A stretch of 64,000 bases of DNA from Gaiella occulta (GCF_003351045.1 NZ_QQZY01000004.1:1-64000); one strand, 5' to 3'; positions 31,172 to 40,020 are shown, counted from the stretch's first letter. The notes: a model not told the origin generated them from the letters alone. A program made the numbers and translations.

Positions 31172-31591
31172 TCAGCCGGACGCCGTCCACACCACCGGCA
31201 GCAGGAACGCCAGCCGGTTCCAGCGGCTGATCTCGCAGCCGTTGTCGCGCTTCAGGCGCACCCACACCCGCTGCCCGTCGACGACGCCCTGGACGACCGC
31301 CGCCTGCGGGCCGCCGTAGATCTCCGTGCAGGCGACGCCGCGCGGCAGGGGCTGCAGGCCGCGCAGGCCGACCCGCGCGAGCCCGCGGCAGGCGAGCGAG
31401 CGCCGCGGATGGGTGCCGCCCACGGGGTTGCAGCGCAGGGTGGCGGCGACGCGTGTCGCCGGCTCGCGCGCGTCCTCGAAATAGGTGATCGTGAGCGACG
31501 TGCGCGGCGCCGCCGCCGCGGACGAGCCGCCGACCGGCGCGGCTGCGACGAGCGTGGCCGCGACGAGCGCGAGAGCTGCCGGGGAGCGCAT
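31172..31591 (-). CDS. Subtilisin-inhibitor-like (SSI family) secreted protein
   Basis: 139 residues from ATG 31591 with a clear signal peptide (about 1-28, A-L-A-L-V-A-A-T-L then A-A-A-A-P). The mature part has four cysteines in the SSI arrangement: L-R-C-N-P-V-G-G-T-H-P, L-A-C-R-G, V-A-C-T-E-I-Y and N-G-C-E-I-S, enough for two disulfides. SSI proteins block serine proteases of the subtilisin type. By alignment with C-P-M-V of the classical inhibitor, the P1 residue here would be Glu (C-T-E-I), which is unusual and hints at Glu-specific proteases or lost activity. A -10 box 8 bases upstream supports this start over ATG 31597. Confidence 0.78.
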   Translation of the reverse strand: MRSPAALALVAATLVAAAPVGGSSAAAAPRTSLTITYFEDAREPATRVAATLRCNPVGGTHPRRSLACRGLARVGLRGLQPLPRGVACTEIYGGPQAAVVQGVVDGQRVWVRLKRDNGCEISRWNRLAFLLPVVWTASG

Positions 31592-31599
31592 GTCCATCA

Positions 31600-31605
31600 A
31601 CGATA
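31600..31605 (-). promoter_or_regulatory. -10 box TATCGT of the SSI-like gene
   Basis: Minus-strand TATCGT ends 8 bases before ATG 31591. It lies only 6 bases from the plus-strand box at 31612, so the two divergent promoters overlap. Confidence 0.45.
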
Positions 31606-31611
31606 CGCCGC

Positions 31612-31617
31612 TACACT
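31612..31617 (+). promoter_or_regulatory. -10 box TACACT of the SDR/aminotransferase pair
   Basis: TACACT ends 6 bases before GTG 31624. Confidence 0.55.
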
Positions 31618-31623
31618 CGCCGC

Positions 31624-32595
31624 GTGTCACTGAGCGGCAAGCGGATCCTGATCACGGGCGGGGCCGGATTCATCGGCACGACGCTCGCGCGCCGCCTCGT
31701 CGACGACAACACGGTCGTCGCGATGGACAACCTGCACCGCGACGCGCTGTCGGGCACGGCGCTCGCCGAGCACCCCAACTTCACGTTCGTGCAGGGCGAC
31801 ATCCTCGAGCCGGAGCGACTCACAGAGCTCGCCCGCGACGCCACCCACATCGTCCACGCCGCCGCGATCGCGGGCGTCGACACCGTGCTCGCGAGCCCCG
31901 TGCGCACGATGCGCGTCAACACGATCGGCACGTACAACGTGCTCGAGGCGGCGCTGACGACGAAGGACACGCTCGAGCGCCTGATCGAGTTCTCCACGAG
32001 CGAGGTGTTCGGCCAGCACGCCTTCAACGTGGGCGAGGGTCACGTCACCACGATCGGCTCCGTCGGCGAGGCGCGCTGGACGTACGCGGTCTCGAAGCTC
32101 GCCGGCGAGCACATGACGCACGCCTACCACGACGAGTTCGGGTTGCCCACCGTCACGGTGCGGCCGTTCAACATCTACGGGCCCGGCCAGATCGGCGGCG
32201 GCGCCATCCGCGCCTTCATCGAGGCGGCGCTCGACGGCCGCGAGCTCACGATCCACGGCGACGGCTCGCAGATCCGGGCCTGGACCTACGTCGACGACAT
32301 GGTGGAGGGGCTGTTGCTCGCGCTCGAGCACCCGGCCGCGGTCGGGGAGAGCTTCAACATCGGCAACCCGCGCTCGGCCGTCACGATCTTCGATCTCGCC
32401 CAGCGCATCAAGAGGCTCACGGGAGCCGCCGCCGGCATCACGTTCCAGCCGCTCCACTACACCGACGTGGAGCTGCGGATCCCGAACGCGACCAAGGCCC
32501 GCGAGCTGATCGGCTTCGAGGCGAAGGTCGAGCTCGACGACGGCCTCGAGCGGACGATCGCCTGGTACCGCGAGCGCCGGCTCGGCGCAGCGTGA
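31624..32595 (+). CDS. Extended SDR: NAD-dependent sugar epimerase/dehydratase
   Basis: 323 residues from GTG 31624. NAD site I-T-G-G-A-G-F-I-G-T-T (about 9-19). H-A-A-A-I-A-G and the F-S-T-S-E-V-F-G segment precede the catalytic tyrosine in W-T-Y-A-V-S-K-L-A-G-E-H, so Y-x-x-x-K is present. R-P-F-N-I-Y-G-P-G is the substrate loop. It is closest in style to UDP-glucuronate decarboxylase or GDP-sugar dehydratase/epimerase enzymes. Its stop overlaps the aminotransferase GTG (GTGA), so it likely makes the keto sugar that enzyme aminates. Confidence 0.88.
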   Translation: MSLSGKRILITGGAGFIGTTLARRLVDDNTVVAMDNLHRDALSGTALAEHPNFTFVQGDILEPERLTELARDATHIVHAAAIAGVDTVLASPVRTMRVNTIGTYNVLEAALTTKDTLERLIEFSTSEVFGQHAFNVGEGHVTTIGSVGEARWTYAVSKLAGEHMTHAYHDEFGLPTVTVRPFNIYGPGQIGGGAIRAFIEAALDGRELTIHGDGSQIRAWTYVDDMVEGLLLALEHPAAVGESFNIGNPRSAVTIFDLAQRIKRLTGAAAGITFQPLHYTDVELRIPNATKARELIGFEAKVELDDGLERTIAWYRERRLGAA

Positions 32596-33662
32596 GCGAG
32601 CCCATCCGCCTCGCGCGGCCGGACGTCGGCGAGGCCGAGCTCGCCGCGGTCGCCGCGGTCGTCGCAAGCGGCATGCTCACGATGGGCCCGAAGGTGGGCG
32701 AGCTCGAGCGCGCGCTCGCCGGCGCCTGCGGCACGGCCGACGCGGTCGTCGTCTCGTCGGGGACGGCGGCGCTCCACCTCGCCATGATGGCCCTCGGCGT
32801 CGGCCCGGGCGACGAGGTGATCGTGCCCGCCTACACGTTCCCGGCCACGGCCAACGCGGTCGAGCTCTGCGGGGCGCGTGCCGTGCTCGTCGACGTCGAC
32901 CCGGACACCTTCGACCTCGAGCCCGCGCACGTCGCCGCTGCTCTCGGCGAGCGTACGAAGGCGGTGCTCGCCGTGCACCTGTTCGGGCGCCCCGTCGACT
33001 GGGAGGCGCTCCGCGCCGCGGTGCCGCAGGAGGTGGCCCTCGTCGAGGATGCGGCCGGCGCGCTCGGCGCGCGCTACCGCGGCCGGCCCTGCGGGTCGCT
33101 CGGCGTGATGGGCTGCCTGTCGTTCCACCCGCGCAAGATCGTCACCACCGGCGAGGGCGGCGCCGTCACCACCGACGAGCCCGAGCTCGCCGACGCGATC
33201 CGGCGCTTGCGCCACCACGGCATCGTCTCGCACGGCGGCTTCGACATCCCGCAGCCGGGTCTCAACTACCGCCTGCCCGACCTCCTATGCGCCGTCGGCA
33301 TTCCGCAGCTGGAGCGGCTCGAGCGGCTGCTCGCCGCGCGCGAGCGCGTCGCGGGCTGGTACACGGAGCGGCTCGAGCAGCTCGTGCTGACCCCGTCGGC
33401 GGCCGAGGGCGACCGGCACGGCTGGCAGGCGTACGTCGTGCAGCTCGACCGGCGCGACGAGGCCCTCGAGGCGCTGCGCGCCGAGGGCATCGAGGTGCAG
33501 ATCGGCACCTACGCGCTGCACCGCCTCGGCGCCTACCGCGACCGCGGCGCCTTCCCCGGCGCCGACCGTGCCTTCGCACGCGCGCTCGCGCTCCCCTTCT
33601 CGACGACGACGACGGAGTCCGAGTGCGACCGCGTGGCCGAGGCGCTCGCGCGCCACGTCTGA
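32592..33662 (+). CDS. DegT/DnrJ/EryC1 family sugar aminotransferase
   Basis: 356 residues from GTG 32592. S-G-T-A-A-L-H-L-A-M (PLP phosphate region), V-E-D-A-A-G-A-L-G-A (aspartate to the ring nitrogen) and F-H-P-R-K-I-V-T-T-G-E-G-G with the Schiff-base lysine are all intact. The H-P-R-K-x-x-T-T-G-E-G-G form is typical of the enzymes making amino sugars such as perosamine or bacillosamine precursors. Coupled to the SDR gene upstream. Confidence 0.92.
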   Translation: MSEPIRLARPDVGEAELAAVAAVVASGMLTMGPKVGELERALAGACGTADAVVVSSGTAALHLAMMALGVGPGDEVIVPAYTFPATANAVELCGARAVLVDVDPDTFDLEPAHVAAALGERTKAVLAVHLFGRPVDWEALRAAVPQEVALVEDAAGALGARYRGRPCGSLGVMGCLSFHPRKIVTTGEGGAVTTDEPELADAIRRLRHHGIVSHGGFDIPQPGLNYRLPDLLCAVGIPQLERLERLLAARERVAGWYTERLEQLVLTPSAAEGDRHGWQAYVVQLDRRDEALEALRAEGIEVQIGTYALHRLGAYRDRGAFPGADRAFARALALPFSTTTTESECDRVAEALARHV

Positions 33663-33703
33663 TCGTCGCCCCCGGCGCGATCCCGGGCGGCGCTCGTGGC
33701 GGA

Positions 33704-33732
33704 TTGACAGCCGCGATAAGTGAGTGAATAAT
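33704..33732 (+). promoter_or_regulatory. Promoter of the TetR gene (TTGACA, 17 bases, AATAAT)
   Basis: A textbook -35 TTGACA at 33704-33709 and -10 AATAAT at 33727-33732, 17 bases apart. The -10 lies inside the palindromic operator, so a bound repressor would directly occlude it. Confidence 0.65.
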
Positions 33733-33739
33733 CACTCAC
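33720..33739. promoter_or_regulatory. TetR operator: perfect 8-4-8 palindrome
   Basis: GTGAGTGA (33720-33727), ATAA, TCACTCAC (33732-33739). The core GTGA-N4-TCAC recurs ahead of the efflux gene at 34333-34344, so both are probably sites for the TetR protein encoded at 33745. Confidence 0.7.
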
Positions 33740-33744
33740 GAGAG

Positions 33745-34299
33745 ATGACGACGACGACACGCAAGACAGCCGACGAGCGGCGTGCCGCGGTGCTCGACGC
33801 GGCGACGAAGGAGTTCGCCGCCAAGGGGCTCCACGGCGCGTCGACCGAGGACATCGCCCGCATGGCAGGCATCTCGCAGCCCTACCTGTTCCGGCTCTTC
33901 GGCACGAAGAAGGAGCTCTACCTCGCCGCGTCGCGGCGTGCCATCGACCACCTCTACGAGGTATTCGAGGATGCGTCCGCCGGCAAGGCCGGGGCGGACG
34001 CGCTCCATGCGATGGGGGACGCGTACGAGACGGTGATGTCCGACCGCGACCGGCTCATGCTGATGCTGAAGTGCTGGGCCTCGTGCGACGATCCGGACAT
34101 CTGCGAGGTCGTCCGCGGCGCGTGGCGCAACCTCGTCGATCTCGCCGAGCGCCGCTCGGGCGAGTCCCCCGAGGTCGTGAGCACGTTCTTCTCGAAGGGC
34201 GCGCTGCTCACGATCCTGATGGGGATGGAGGCCTTCACGCGCCCCGAGCCGTGGTCGAACCGCCTCATCGAGGGCTGCCAGGCGGGATTGACGGAGTAG
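33745..34299 (+). CDS. TetR-family repressor
   Basis: 184 residues from ATG 33745 (M-T-T-T-T-R-K-T-A-D-E-R-R). The N-terminal helix-turn-helix is clear: A-A-V-L-D-A-A-T-K-E-F-A, then G-A-S-T-E-D-I-A-R-M-A-G-I-S-Q-P-Y-L-F-R-L-F-G-T-K-K-E-L-Y... in family register. The rest is a helical ligand-binding domain. ATG 33724 is also in frame but lies in the promoter/operator, so it is rejected. It probably represses itself and the efflux pump gene behind it. Confidence 0.9.
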   Translation: MTTTTRKTADERRAAVLDAATKEFAAKGLHGASTEDIARMAGISQPYLFRLFGTKKELYLAASRRAIDHLYEVFEDASAGKAGADALHAMGDAYETVMSDRDRLMLMLKCWASCDDPDICEVVRGAWRNLVDLAERRSGESPEVVSTFFSKGALLTILMGMEAFTRPEPWSNRLIEGCQAGLTE

Positions 34300-34332
34300 G
34301 CAGGCGGCTCTCTTTTTTTCACCAGATAGATA

Positions 34333-34344
34333 GTGATTGCTCAC
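34333..34344. promoter_or_regulatory. Second TetR-type operator core, upstream of the efflux gene
   Basis: GTGA-TTGC-TCAC, same core and spacing as the operator of the tetR gene. It lies 35 bases before ATG 34380. A run of T (34311-34319) between the two genes may limit read-through, but no clear stem precedes it. Confidence 0.5.
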
Positions 34345-34379
34345 AATCCTCTGACAGAACAGGAAAGGACGGCCTCGCG

Positions 34380-35813
34380 ATGACCCAGCGCGCGACCACC
34401 CTGTGGACGTTCGCGATCACCTCGATCGCGCTGTTCATGGTCTCCCTCGACAACCTCGTCGTCCCCACCGCGATCCCCGTCATCCGCGCCGACCTCGGCG
34501 CCTCCCTCGAGAGCCTCGAGTGGACGGTCAACGCCTACACGCTCACCTTCGCCGTGCTCCTGCTCACGGGAGCCGCCCTCGGCGACCGCTTCGGCCGCCG
34601 CCGCGTGTTCTCGCTCGGCGTCGGCGTCTTCAGCGCCGGCTCGATCGCCGCGGCGCTCGCACCGAGCGTCGAGGCGCTGAACGTCGCGCGCGCGCTTCAG
34701 GGCCTCGGCGGAGCGGTCGTCATGCCGCTGACGCTGACGATCCTCTCGGCGGCGGTGCCGCCGGAGAGGCGCGGGCTCGCGCTCGGCGCCTGGGGCGGCA
34801 TCGGCGGGCTCGCGATCGCCTTCGGCCCGCTCGTCGGCGGCGCCGTCGTGCAGGGCTTCTCGTGGCAGTGGATCTTCTGGCTCAACGTGCCGATCGGCCT
34901 GCTGCTCGTGCCGATGGCGCTCTCGCGCCTGCAGGAGACCCATGGTCCGCAGGGCAGGCTCGACCTGCCCGGCGTCGGCCTTGCGAGCGCGGGGCTGTTC
35001 GGAGTCGTCTGGGGCCTCGTGCGCGGCAACGGGCAGGGCTGGGCGAGCCCCGAGATCACCGTCGCGCTCGCTGCCGGCCTCGTGCTGCTGGCCGCGTTCG
35101 TCGTGTGGGAGCGGCGCGCGCCCTCGCCGATGCTGCCGCTGCGCTTCTTCCGCAACGCCGCCTTCTCGCTCGCCAACATCGCCTCCCTGCTCATGTTCTT
35201 CGGCATGTTCGGCTCGATCTTCCTGCTGACGCAGTTCTTCCAGACGGTGCAGGGGTATTCGCCGCTCGGCTCGGGCCTGCGGATCCTGCCGTGGACGCTG
35301 GCGCCGATGTTCATCGCCCCGCTCGCGGGCGCGATGTCGGACCGGATCGGCCCCAAGCGGATCCTCGGCGTCGGCCTCGTGCTGTAGGCGATCGCGCTCG
35401 GCTGGATCGCAGCCGTGTCCACGCCGACGACCCCGTACTCCCGGCTCGTGCTGCCGTTCGTGATGGCCGGCGTCGGCATGGCGCTGTTCTTCGCACCGAT
35501 GGCGAACCTCGTGCTGTCGGCCGTGCGCAGCGAAGAGGAGGGCCAGGCCTCGGGCGCCAACAACGCGATCCGCGAGCTCGGCGGCGTCTTCGGCGTCGCG
35601 GTGCTGGCGTCGATCTTCTCCCGCTACGGCGGCTACGGCACGGGCGGGTCGTTCGTCGACGGGATGACGCCCGCGCTCTGGCTCGGCGCCGCCGCCGTCG
35701 CGCTCGGCGCGCTCGCCGCCTTCCTCGTCCCCGCGCGCCGCGGCGCCGCGGAGGTGACCTCCGGCGTGCGCATGTCGCCCGAGCTCGCCGATGCCGCGCC
35801 GCCCGTCCTCTAG
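34380..35813 (+). pseudogene. DHA2/EmrB-type MFS efflux transporter split by an in-frame TAG
   Basis: A 14-helix drug/H+ antiporter of about 477 codons. It starts at ATG 34380 with a purine-rich ribosome site. Family motifs: L-D-N-L-V-V-P-T-A (helix 1), D-R-F-G-R-R-R-V (loop 2-3, motif A) and A-L-Q-G-L-G-G-A-V-V-M-P (motif B/C region). Codon 336 is TAG (35385-35387), and the same frame continues at once with A-I-A-L-G-W-I and the last helices up to 35813 with no other damage. This is therefore a recent nonsense mutation (C-A-G to T-A-G is the simplest), a sequencing error, or a suppressed amber codon. Truncated at 335 residues the pump would lose its last four helices. Confidence 0.85.
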
Positions 35814-35880
35814 GGCACAGAGGCGCGTGCGCGGGCGTGAACCGCGTCCCCGCACGCGCCTGCGCTGCTTATCTGGTGCC

Positions 35881-37866
35881 GTGTCAGCGCTGATCGTCTC
35901 TCGCGCGCGGCTCGTGACGGTGGTCGCGGCGCTCGCGATCGTGGTCGCGTTCGCCGCCGGCAACACGGTCGTGCCGCGCATGAACGCGGGCGCCGACCAG
36001 TTCGCCGACCTCTCCTCCGAGAGCCGGCTCGCGAACCGCGAGGTGGAGCGGCGCACGGGCGTCGAGGCCGACCCGGGCATCCTCGCGCTCGTGCGCGGCG
36101 GCGCCGGCGAGGTCGCGCGCGTGCGTGCCCGCATCGCCGCCGACCCGTCGGTCGCGCTGACCCTCGTCGACGACCGCGGCGTCGTGCTCGTGTTCCTGCG
36201 CTCCGGCGCCGGCGAGGACTCGAAGGCCGCCGCCGACCGGCTCGCCCGCGCCTTCGCCCGCGACGCGAACGTGCGGCTCGGCGGCGGCGTGATCGCGTCG
36301 CGGCAGGTGACCGAGGCGATCCAGAGGGATCTGCGCCGGGCCGAGCTGATCGCGTTCCCGCTCGTCCTCCTGCTCTCGTTCTGGGTCTTCCGCGGGCTCG
36401 TGGCCGCGTTCCTGCCGCCGCTCGTCGGCGCCGGCGCGATCGCGCTCACGCTCCTCGGGCTCCGCGTCGGCGTGGAGGTGCACCCGCTCTCGGTGTTCGC
36501 GCTCAACCTCGTCACGGGCCTCGGCCTCGGGCTCGCGATCGACTACTCGCTGTTCGTCGTCTCGCGCTGGCGGGAGGAGGCGCGCCGCACCGGGTTCGGC
36601 CCCGAGGCGATGGCGCGCACGCTCCGCACGGCCGGCCGCACCGTGCTCTTCAGCGCGCTCACGGTCGCCGCGTCGATGGCGTGCCTGCTCGTGTTCCCGC
36701 AGCAGTTCCTCTACTCGATGGGGCTCGGCGGCGTGCTCGTCGCGCTCTCGGCCGGTGTCGTCGCGCTCGTGCCGCTGCCGGCCTTCCTCTACTGGCTCGG
36801 CCCCCGGATCGACGCGCTCGCGCCGCGGCGCCTGCAGCAGCCGCCGTCGGGCGGTCGCTGGGCGCGGCTCGCGGCATGGGTGATGCGGCGTCCTGGGCGG
36901 GTCGCCGCGCTCTCCGCGGCGGTGCTCGTGCTGCTCGCCGCCCCGGCGCTCGGCGTGCACTTCGTCGGCGTCGACGCGAGCACGCTGCCGGCGTCGGCGA
37001 GCGCGCGTCAGGTCGCGGAGGCGCTCGACCGCGGCGGGGTGAGCGGGCGCTACGCCCCGATCACCGCGGTCGCGGACGCGCGGCCGGGCGACGTCGCGGT
37101 CGCGCGCATCGCGGCGCTTCCCGGCGTCGCGGCCGTGCTGCCCGCGCGCGAGGCGGCTCCCGGCCTCTGGCGTCTCGACGTGCTGCCGCGCGAGAAGGGG
37201 CTCGCCGCGTCCACGCAGCGCGTCGTCCGCGAGGTGCGCAGGCTGCTGCCGGACGCGCGCGTGACCGGCCAGACGGCGGCGTTCGTCGACCAGCAGGCGA
37301 GCCTCGCCCGGCACCTGCCGTGGGCGCTCGGGATCCTCGCCCTCACCACCGCGCTGCTGATCTTCCTCTTCACCGGCTCGCTGCTGCTGCCGTTGAAGTC
37401 GCTCGTCATGAACGTCTTCACGCTCGGCGCCTCGTTCGGCATCCTCGTGCTCGTGTTCGAGCGCTGGCGCGGCCTCGACGGCCTCGAGTCGACGCAGCCG
37501 ATCCTCCTCGGCGCGACCGCGTTCGGCCTCTCCACCGACTACGCGATCTTCCTCTTCTCGCGCATCAGGGAAGCACGCGACCGCGGCCTCCGCAACCGTG
37601 CCGCCGTCGCCGACGGGCTCGAGCGCACGGGACGCATCGTGACGGCGGCGGCGCTGCTGTTCTGCGTCGCGATCGGCACGTTCGCCACGTCCGGCATCTC
37701 GTTCATCCTGGAGCTCGGCGTCGGCACGGCCGCCGCCGTGGCCCTCGACGCCACGATCGTGCGGGCGCTGCTCGTGCCGAGCCTGATGGCGCTGCTCGGC
37801 GAGTGGAACTGGTGGGCGCCCGCGCCGCTGCGGCGGTTGCACGCGCGTCTCGGCCTCGCCGCGTAG
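35881..37866 (+). CDS. MMPL-family (RND-type) transporter
   Basis: 661 residues from GTG 35881, about 12 helices in two repeats, each with a large extracytoplasmic loop. Proton-relay motifs are seen in both halves: A-I-D-Y-S-L-F-V-V-S-R-W-R-E-E (about 217-231) and L-S-T-D-Y-A-I-F-L-F-S-R-I-R-E-A (about 547-562). Members export lipids or glycolipids to the cell envelope or act as drug exporters. Short beside mycobacterial MmpL proteins (~950) but normal for the smaller class. Located after the efflux gene without overlap. Confidence 0.9.
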   Translation: MSALIVSRARLVTVVAALAIVVAFAAGNTVVPRMNAGADQFADLSSESRLANREVERRTGVEADPGILALVRGGAGEVARVRARIAADPSVALTLVDDRGVVLVFLRSGAGEDSKAAADRLARAFARDANVRLGGGVIASRQVTEAIQRDLRRAELIAFPLVLLLSFWVFRGLVAAFLPPLVGAGAIALTLLGLRVGVEVHPLSVFALNLVTGLGLGLAIDYSLFVVSRWREEARRTGFGPEAMARTLRTAGRTVLFSALTVAASMACLLVFPQQFLYSMGLGGVLVALSAGVVALVPLPAFLYWLGPRIDALAPRRLQQPPSGGRWARLAAWVMRRPGRVAALSAAVLVLLAAPALGVHFVGVDASTLPASASARQVAEALDRGGVSGRYAPITAVADARPGDVAVARIAALPGVAAVLPAREAAPGLWRLDVLPREKGLAASTQRVVREVRRLLPDARVTGQTAAFVDQQASLARHLPWALGILALTTALLIFLFTGSLLLPLKSLVMNVFTLGASFGILVLVFERWRGLDGLESTQPILLGATAFGLSTDYAIFLFSRIREARDRGLRNRAAVADGLERTGRIVTAAALLFCVAIGTFATSGISFILELGVGTAAAVALDATIVRALLVPSLMALLGEWNWWAPAPLRRLHARLGLAA

Positions 37867-38010
37867 GCGCGTCGAGCCAGCCGCAGGGCGGCCCTGCGGC
37901 GGCGCAGCGCCCGCCGGGCTCCCATGCGCGCCAGTGCCGCCACCAGCGCTCGTCCGGCTCCGGGGTCACGGCGACCGCGGCCCGAGCTCGCCGGGCCGGG
38001 AGCGGGAGGT

Positions 38011-38016
38011 TACGCT
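38011..38016 (+). promoter_or_regulatory. -10 box TACGCT of the GtrB-like gene
   Basis: TACGCT ends 10 bases before ATG 38027. The same hexamer at the same distance precedes GTG 55290. Confidence 0.4.
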
Positions 38017-38026
38017 GCCCCTTCCG

Positions 38027-38995
38027 ATGTCCGAGATCCAGGCGCTTCCGGGGGCCGCGCGCGAGCAGGGCGCGGGCGCCGTCCCCGAGCTCTCCGTCGT
38101 CGTCACCCTCTACGACGAGGCCGGCACGATCGACGAGCTCTACCGCCGCACGGTGCAGGCGCTCGACGCGCTCGGGCGGCCGTTCGAGCTCCTCTTCGTC
38201 GACGACGGCTCGACCGACGGCACCTTCGCCGCGCTCGAGCGCCTCCACGCGGCCGATCCTCGCGTGCGCGCGATCCGCTTCAAGCGGAACTTCGGCCAGC
38301 ACCCCGCGATGCACGCCGGCCTGAGCCGCGCCCGCGGGGAGATCGTCGTCACGATGGACGGCGACCTGCAGAACCCGCCCGAGGACATCCCGAAGCTCGT
38401 CGCCGCCATCGAGGCCGGCTACGACGTGGCGAGCGGACGGCGGGCGGCCCGGAGCGACTCGTGGGGACGCACGCTGCCGTCGCGCCTCATCAACGGCATG
38501 CTGCGCCGCTTCACGCGCGTCGACATCTCCGACTTCGGCTGCGCCTTCAACGCCTACCGGCGCACCGTCGTCGCGCCGATGCTCGGCTCGATCGGGCGGC
38601 AGAAGTTCACGAAGGCGCTGATCCTCTCCGGCGGCGCCTCGGTGATCGAGGTCGACGTCGGCCATGCCGCCCGCCAGGGTGCGTCGCGCTACTCGCCTCT
38701 GCGCTTGACGCGGCTCGCCCTGCACGTGCTCGCCGGCTTCTGGCCGCAGCCGATCCAGTGGGCCGGCGTCATCCTCGGCTTCACCTGCTCGCTCGCGGCC
38801 GCCGCGCTCGGCGCCTACGGGGTCGTGTACTGGATCGGCGAGTCGGACTTCCCGGGCCCGCTCTTCCTCGGCGCCGCGGTGATCTTCGTGCTCGGCGTGC
38901 AGGGCTTCGTGCTCGCCCTCGTCGGCGAGTACCTCGGCCGCATCCAGCGCGAGGTCGAGGGGCGCCCGCTCTACGCGATCGAGCGGGAGATCTGA
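38027..38995 (+). CDS. GT2 glycosyltransferase of the dolichol/undecaprenyl-phosphate type (GtrB-like)
   Basis: 322 residues. The GT-A catalytic domain (about 22-230) has V-V-V-T-L-Y-D-E, F-V-D-D-G-S-T-D-G-T, G-Q-H-P-A-M-H-A-G (normally G-x-x-A-A) and the metal-binding M-D-G-D-L-Q-N-P-P. Two helices follow (about 238-275 and 283-310), ending in V-G-E-Y-L-G-R-I. This layout is that of polyprenyl-phosphate glucose/mannose synthases, which make a lipid-linked sugar used outside the membrane. It would provide donors to GT-C enzymes. Confidence 0.9.
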   Translation: MSEIQALPGAAREQGAGAVPELSVVVTLYDEAGTIDELYRRTVQALDALGRPFELLFVDDGSTDGTFAALERLHAADPRVRAIRFKRNFGQHPAMHAGLSRARGEIVVTMDGDLQNPPEDIPKLVAAIEAGYDVASGRRAARSDSWGRTLPSRLINGMLRRFTRVDISDFGCAFNAYRRTVVAPMLGSIGRQKFTKALILSGGASVIEVDVGHAARQGASRYSPLRLTRLALHVLAGFWPQPIQWAGVILGFTCSLAAAALGAYGVVYWIGESDFPGPLFLGAAVIFVLGVQGFVLALVGEYLGRIQREVEGRPLYAIEREI

Positions 38996-39006
38996 CGGCG
39001 CGCCGC

Positions 39007-39012
39007 TAGGAT
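39007..39012 (+). promoter_or_regulatory. -10 box TAGGAT of the 39022 operon
   Basis: TAGGAT ends 9 bases before GTG 39022 and probably drives the coupled genes as far as 46052. Confidence 0.55.
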
Positions 39013-39021
39013 CACCCCGTC

Positions 39022-40020
39022 GTGAGCAAGCGTGTCCTCGTCACCGGCGGCGCCGGGTTCATCTCGTCGAACGTGATCCGCCACCTGCTGGCGCGGACGC
39101 CCTACGAGGTCGTGTCGCTCGACGCGCTCACCTACGCGGGCAACCTCGAGAACCTCGCCGACGTGATGAGCCACGAGCGGCTCTCGTTCGTGCACGGCGA
39201 CATCCGCGACGCGGCCCTCGTCGCCGACCTCGCCGCCGGGGTCGACGTGATCGTGAACGCCGCCGCCGAGTCGCACGTCGAGAAGTCGATCGCGGAAGGC
39301 GCTTCCGAGTTCGTGACGACGAACGTGGAGGGAACGCAGATCCTGCTCGATGCGATCCGGCGCACGCCCGTCGAGCGCTTCATCCTGATCTCGTCGAGCG
39401 AGGTGTACGGCACGGCGGAGACCGACCCGATGGACGAGCGCCACCCGCTCGAGCCGCGCAGCCCCTACGCCGCGACGAAGGCGGGAGGCGACCGGCTCGC
39501 CTACAGCTACTTCGTCACGTACGGGCTGCCGATCGTGATCGTGCGCCCGTTCAACAACTACGGCCCGCGGCAGCACCCGGAGAAGGCCGTGCCGCGCTTC
39601 ATCACGCAGGCGCTCGCCGGCGAGGCGCTGACGATCCACGGCGACGGCCACGCGAGCCGCGACTGGCTGTACGTCGACGACCATGCCGAGGCGATCGAGG
39701 CGTTGATCGAGGCGCCGCTCGACGCGGTCGCGGGCGAGGTCGTCAACGTCGCCACGGGGGTCGACATCTCCGTCGCCGAGATCGCCGACCTCGTCCTCGA
39801 CGCGGTCGGCAACCCGGAGGCGACGAAGGAGTACCTGCCGGAGCGGCCCGGCCAGGTCGACCGGCACATCGGCTCGACCGGCAAGATGGAGCGCCTCACG
39901 GGCTGGCGGGCGCGCACCGACTTCGCCGCCGGGCTCGAGCAGACGGTCGCCTGGTACCGCGAGAACGAGGCCTGGTGGCGGAGCGTCCTCGGTCGCGCCG
40001 ACCGCGTCTCCTCGTCCTAG
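39022..40020 (+). CDS. dTDP-glucose 4,6-dehydratase-like SDR
   Basis: 332 residues from GTG 39022. NAD site V-T-G-G-A-G-F-I-S-S-N; D-A-L-T-Y-A-G-N-L-E-N-L is the RfbB signature; A-A-E-S-H-V-E-K-S-I; catalytic segment S-P-Y-A-A-T-K-A-G-G-D. The hydride-transfer helpers of true dTDP-glucose dehydratase (T-D-E) read S-S-S-E-V-Y-G here, so the Asp is absent and the enzyme may instead be an epimerase or another nucleotide-sugar dehydratase. It overlaps the ATP-grasp gene by 46 bases. Confidence 0.85.
   Translation: MSKRVLVTGGAGFISSNVIRHLLARTPYEVVSLDALTYAGNLENLADVMSHERLSFVHGDIRDAALVADLAAGVDVIVNAAAESHVEKSIAEGASEFVTTNVEGTQILLDAIRRTPVERFILISSSEVYGTAETDPMDERHPLEPRSPYAATKAGGDRLAYSYFVTYGLPIVIVRPFNNYGPRQHPEKAVPRFITQALAGEALTIHGDGHASRDWLYVDDHAEAIEALIEAPLDAVAGEVVNVATGVDISVAEIADLVLDAVGNPEATKEYLPERPGQVDRHIGSTGKMERLTGWRARTDFAAGLEQTVAWYRENEAWWRSVLGRADRVSSS

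Noticed and set aside
34311-34319. T-run between tetR and the efflux gene as a rho-independent terminator
   Set aside because: No convincing GC stem directly precedes it.
39022-40020. Calling this rfbB with confidence
   Set aside because: The fold and D-A-L-T-Y-A-G-N-L motif fit, but the T-D-E catalytic triplet of dTDP-glucose dehydratase reads S-S-E here, so the substrate is left open.
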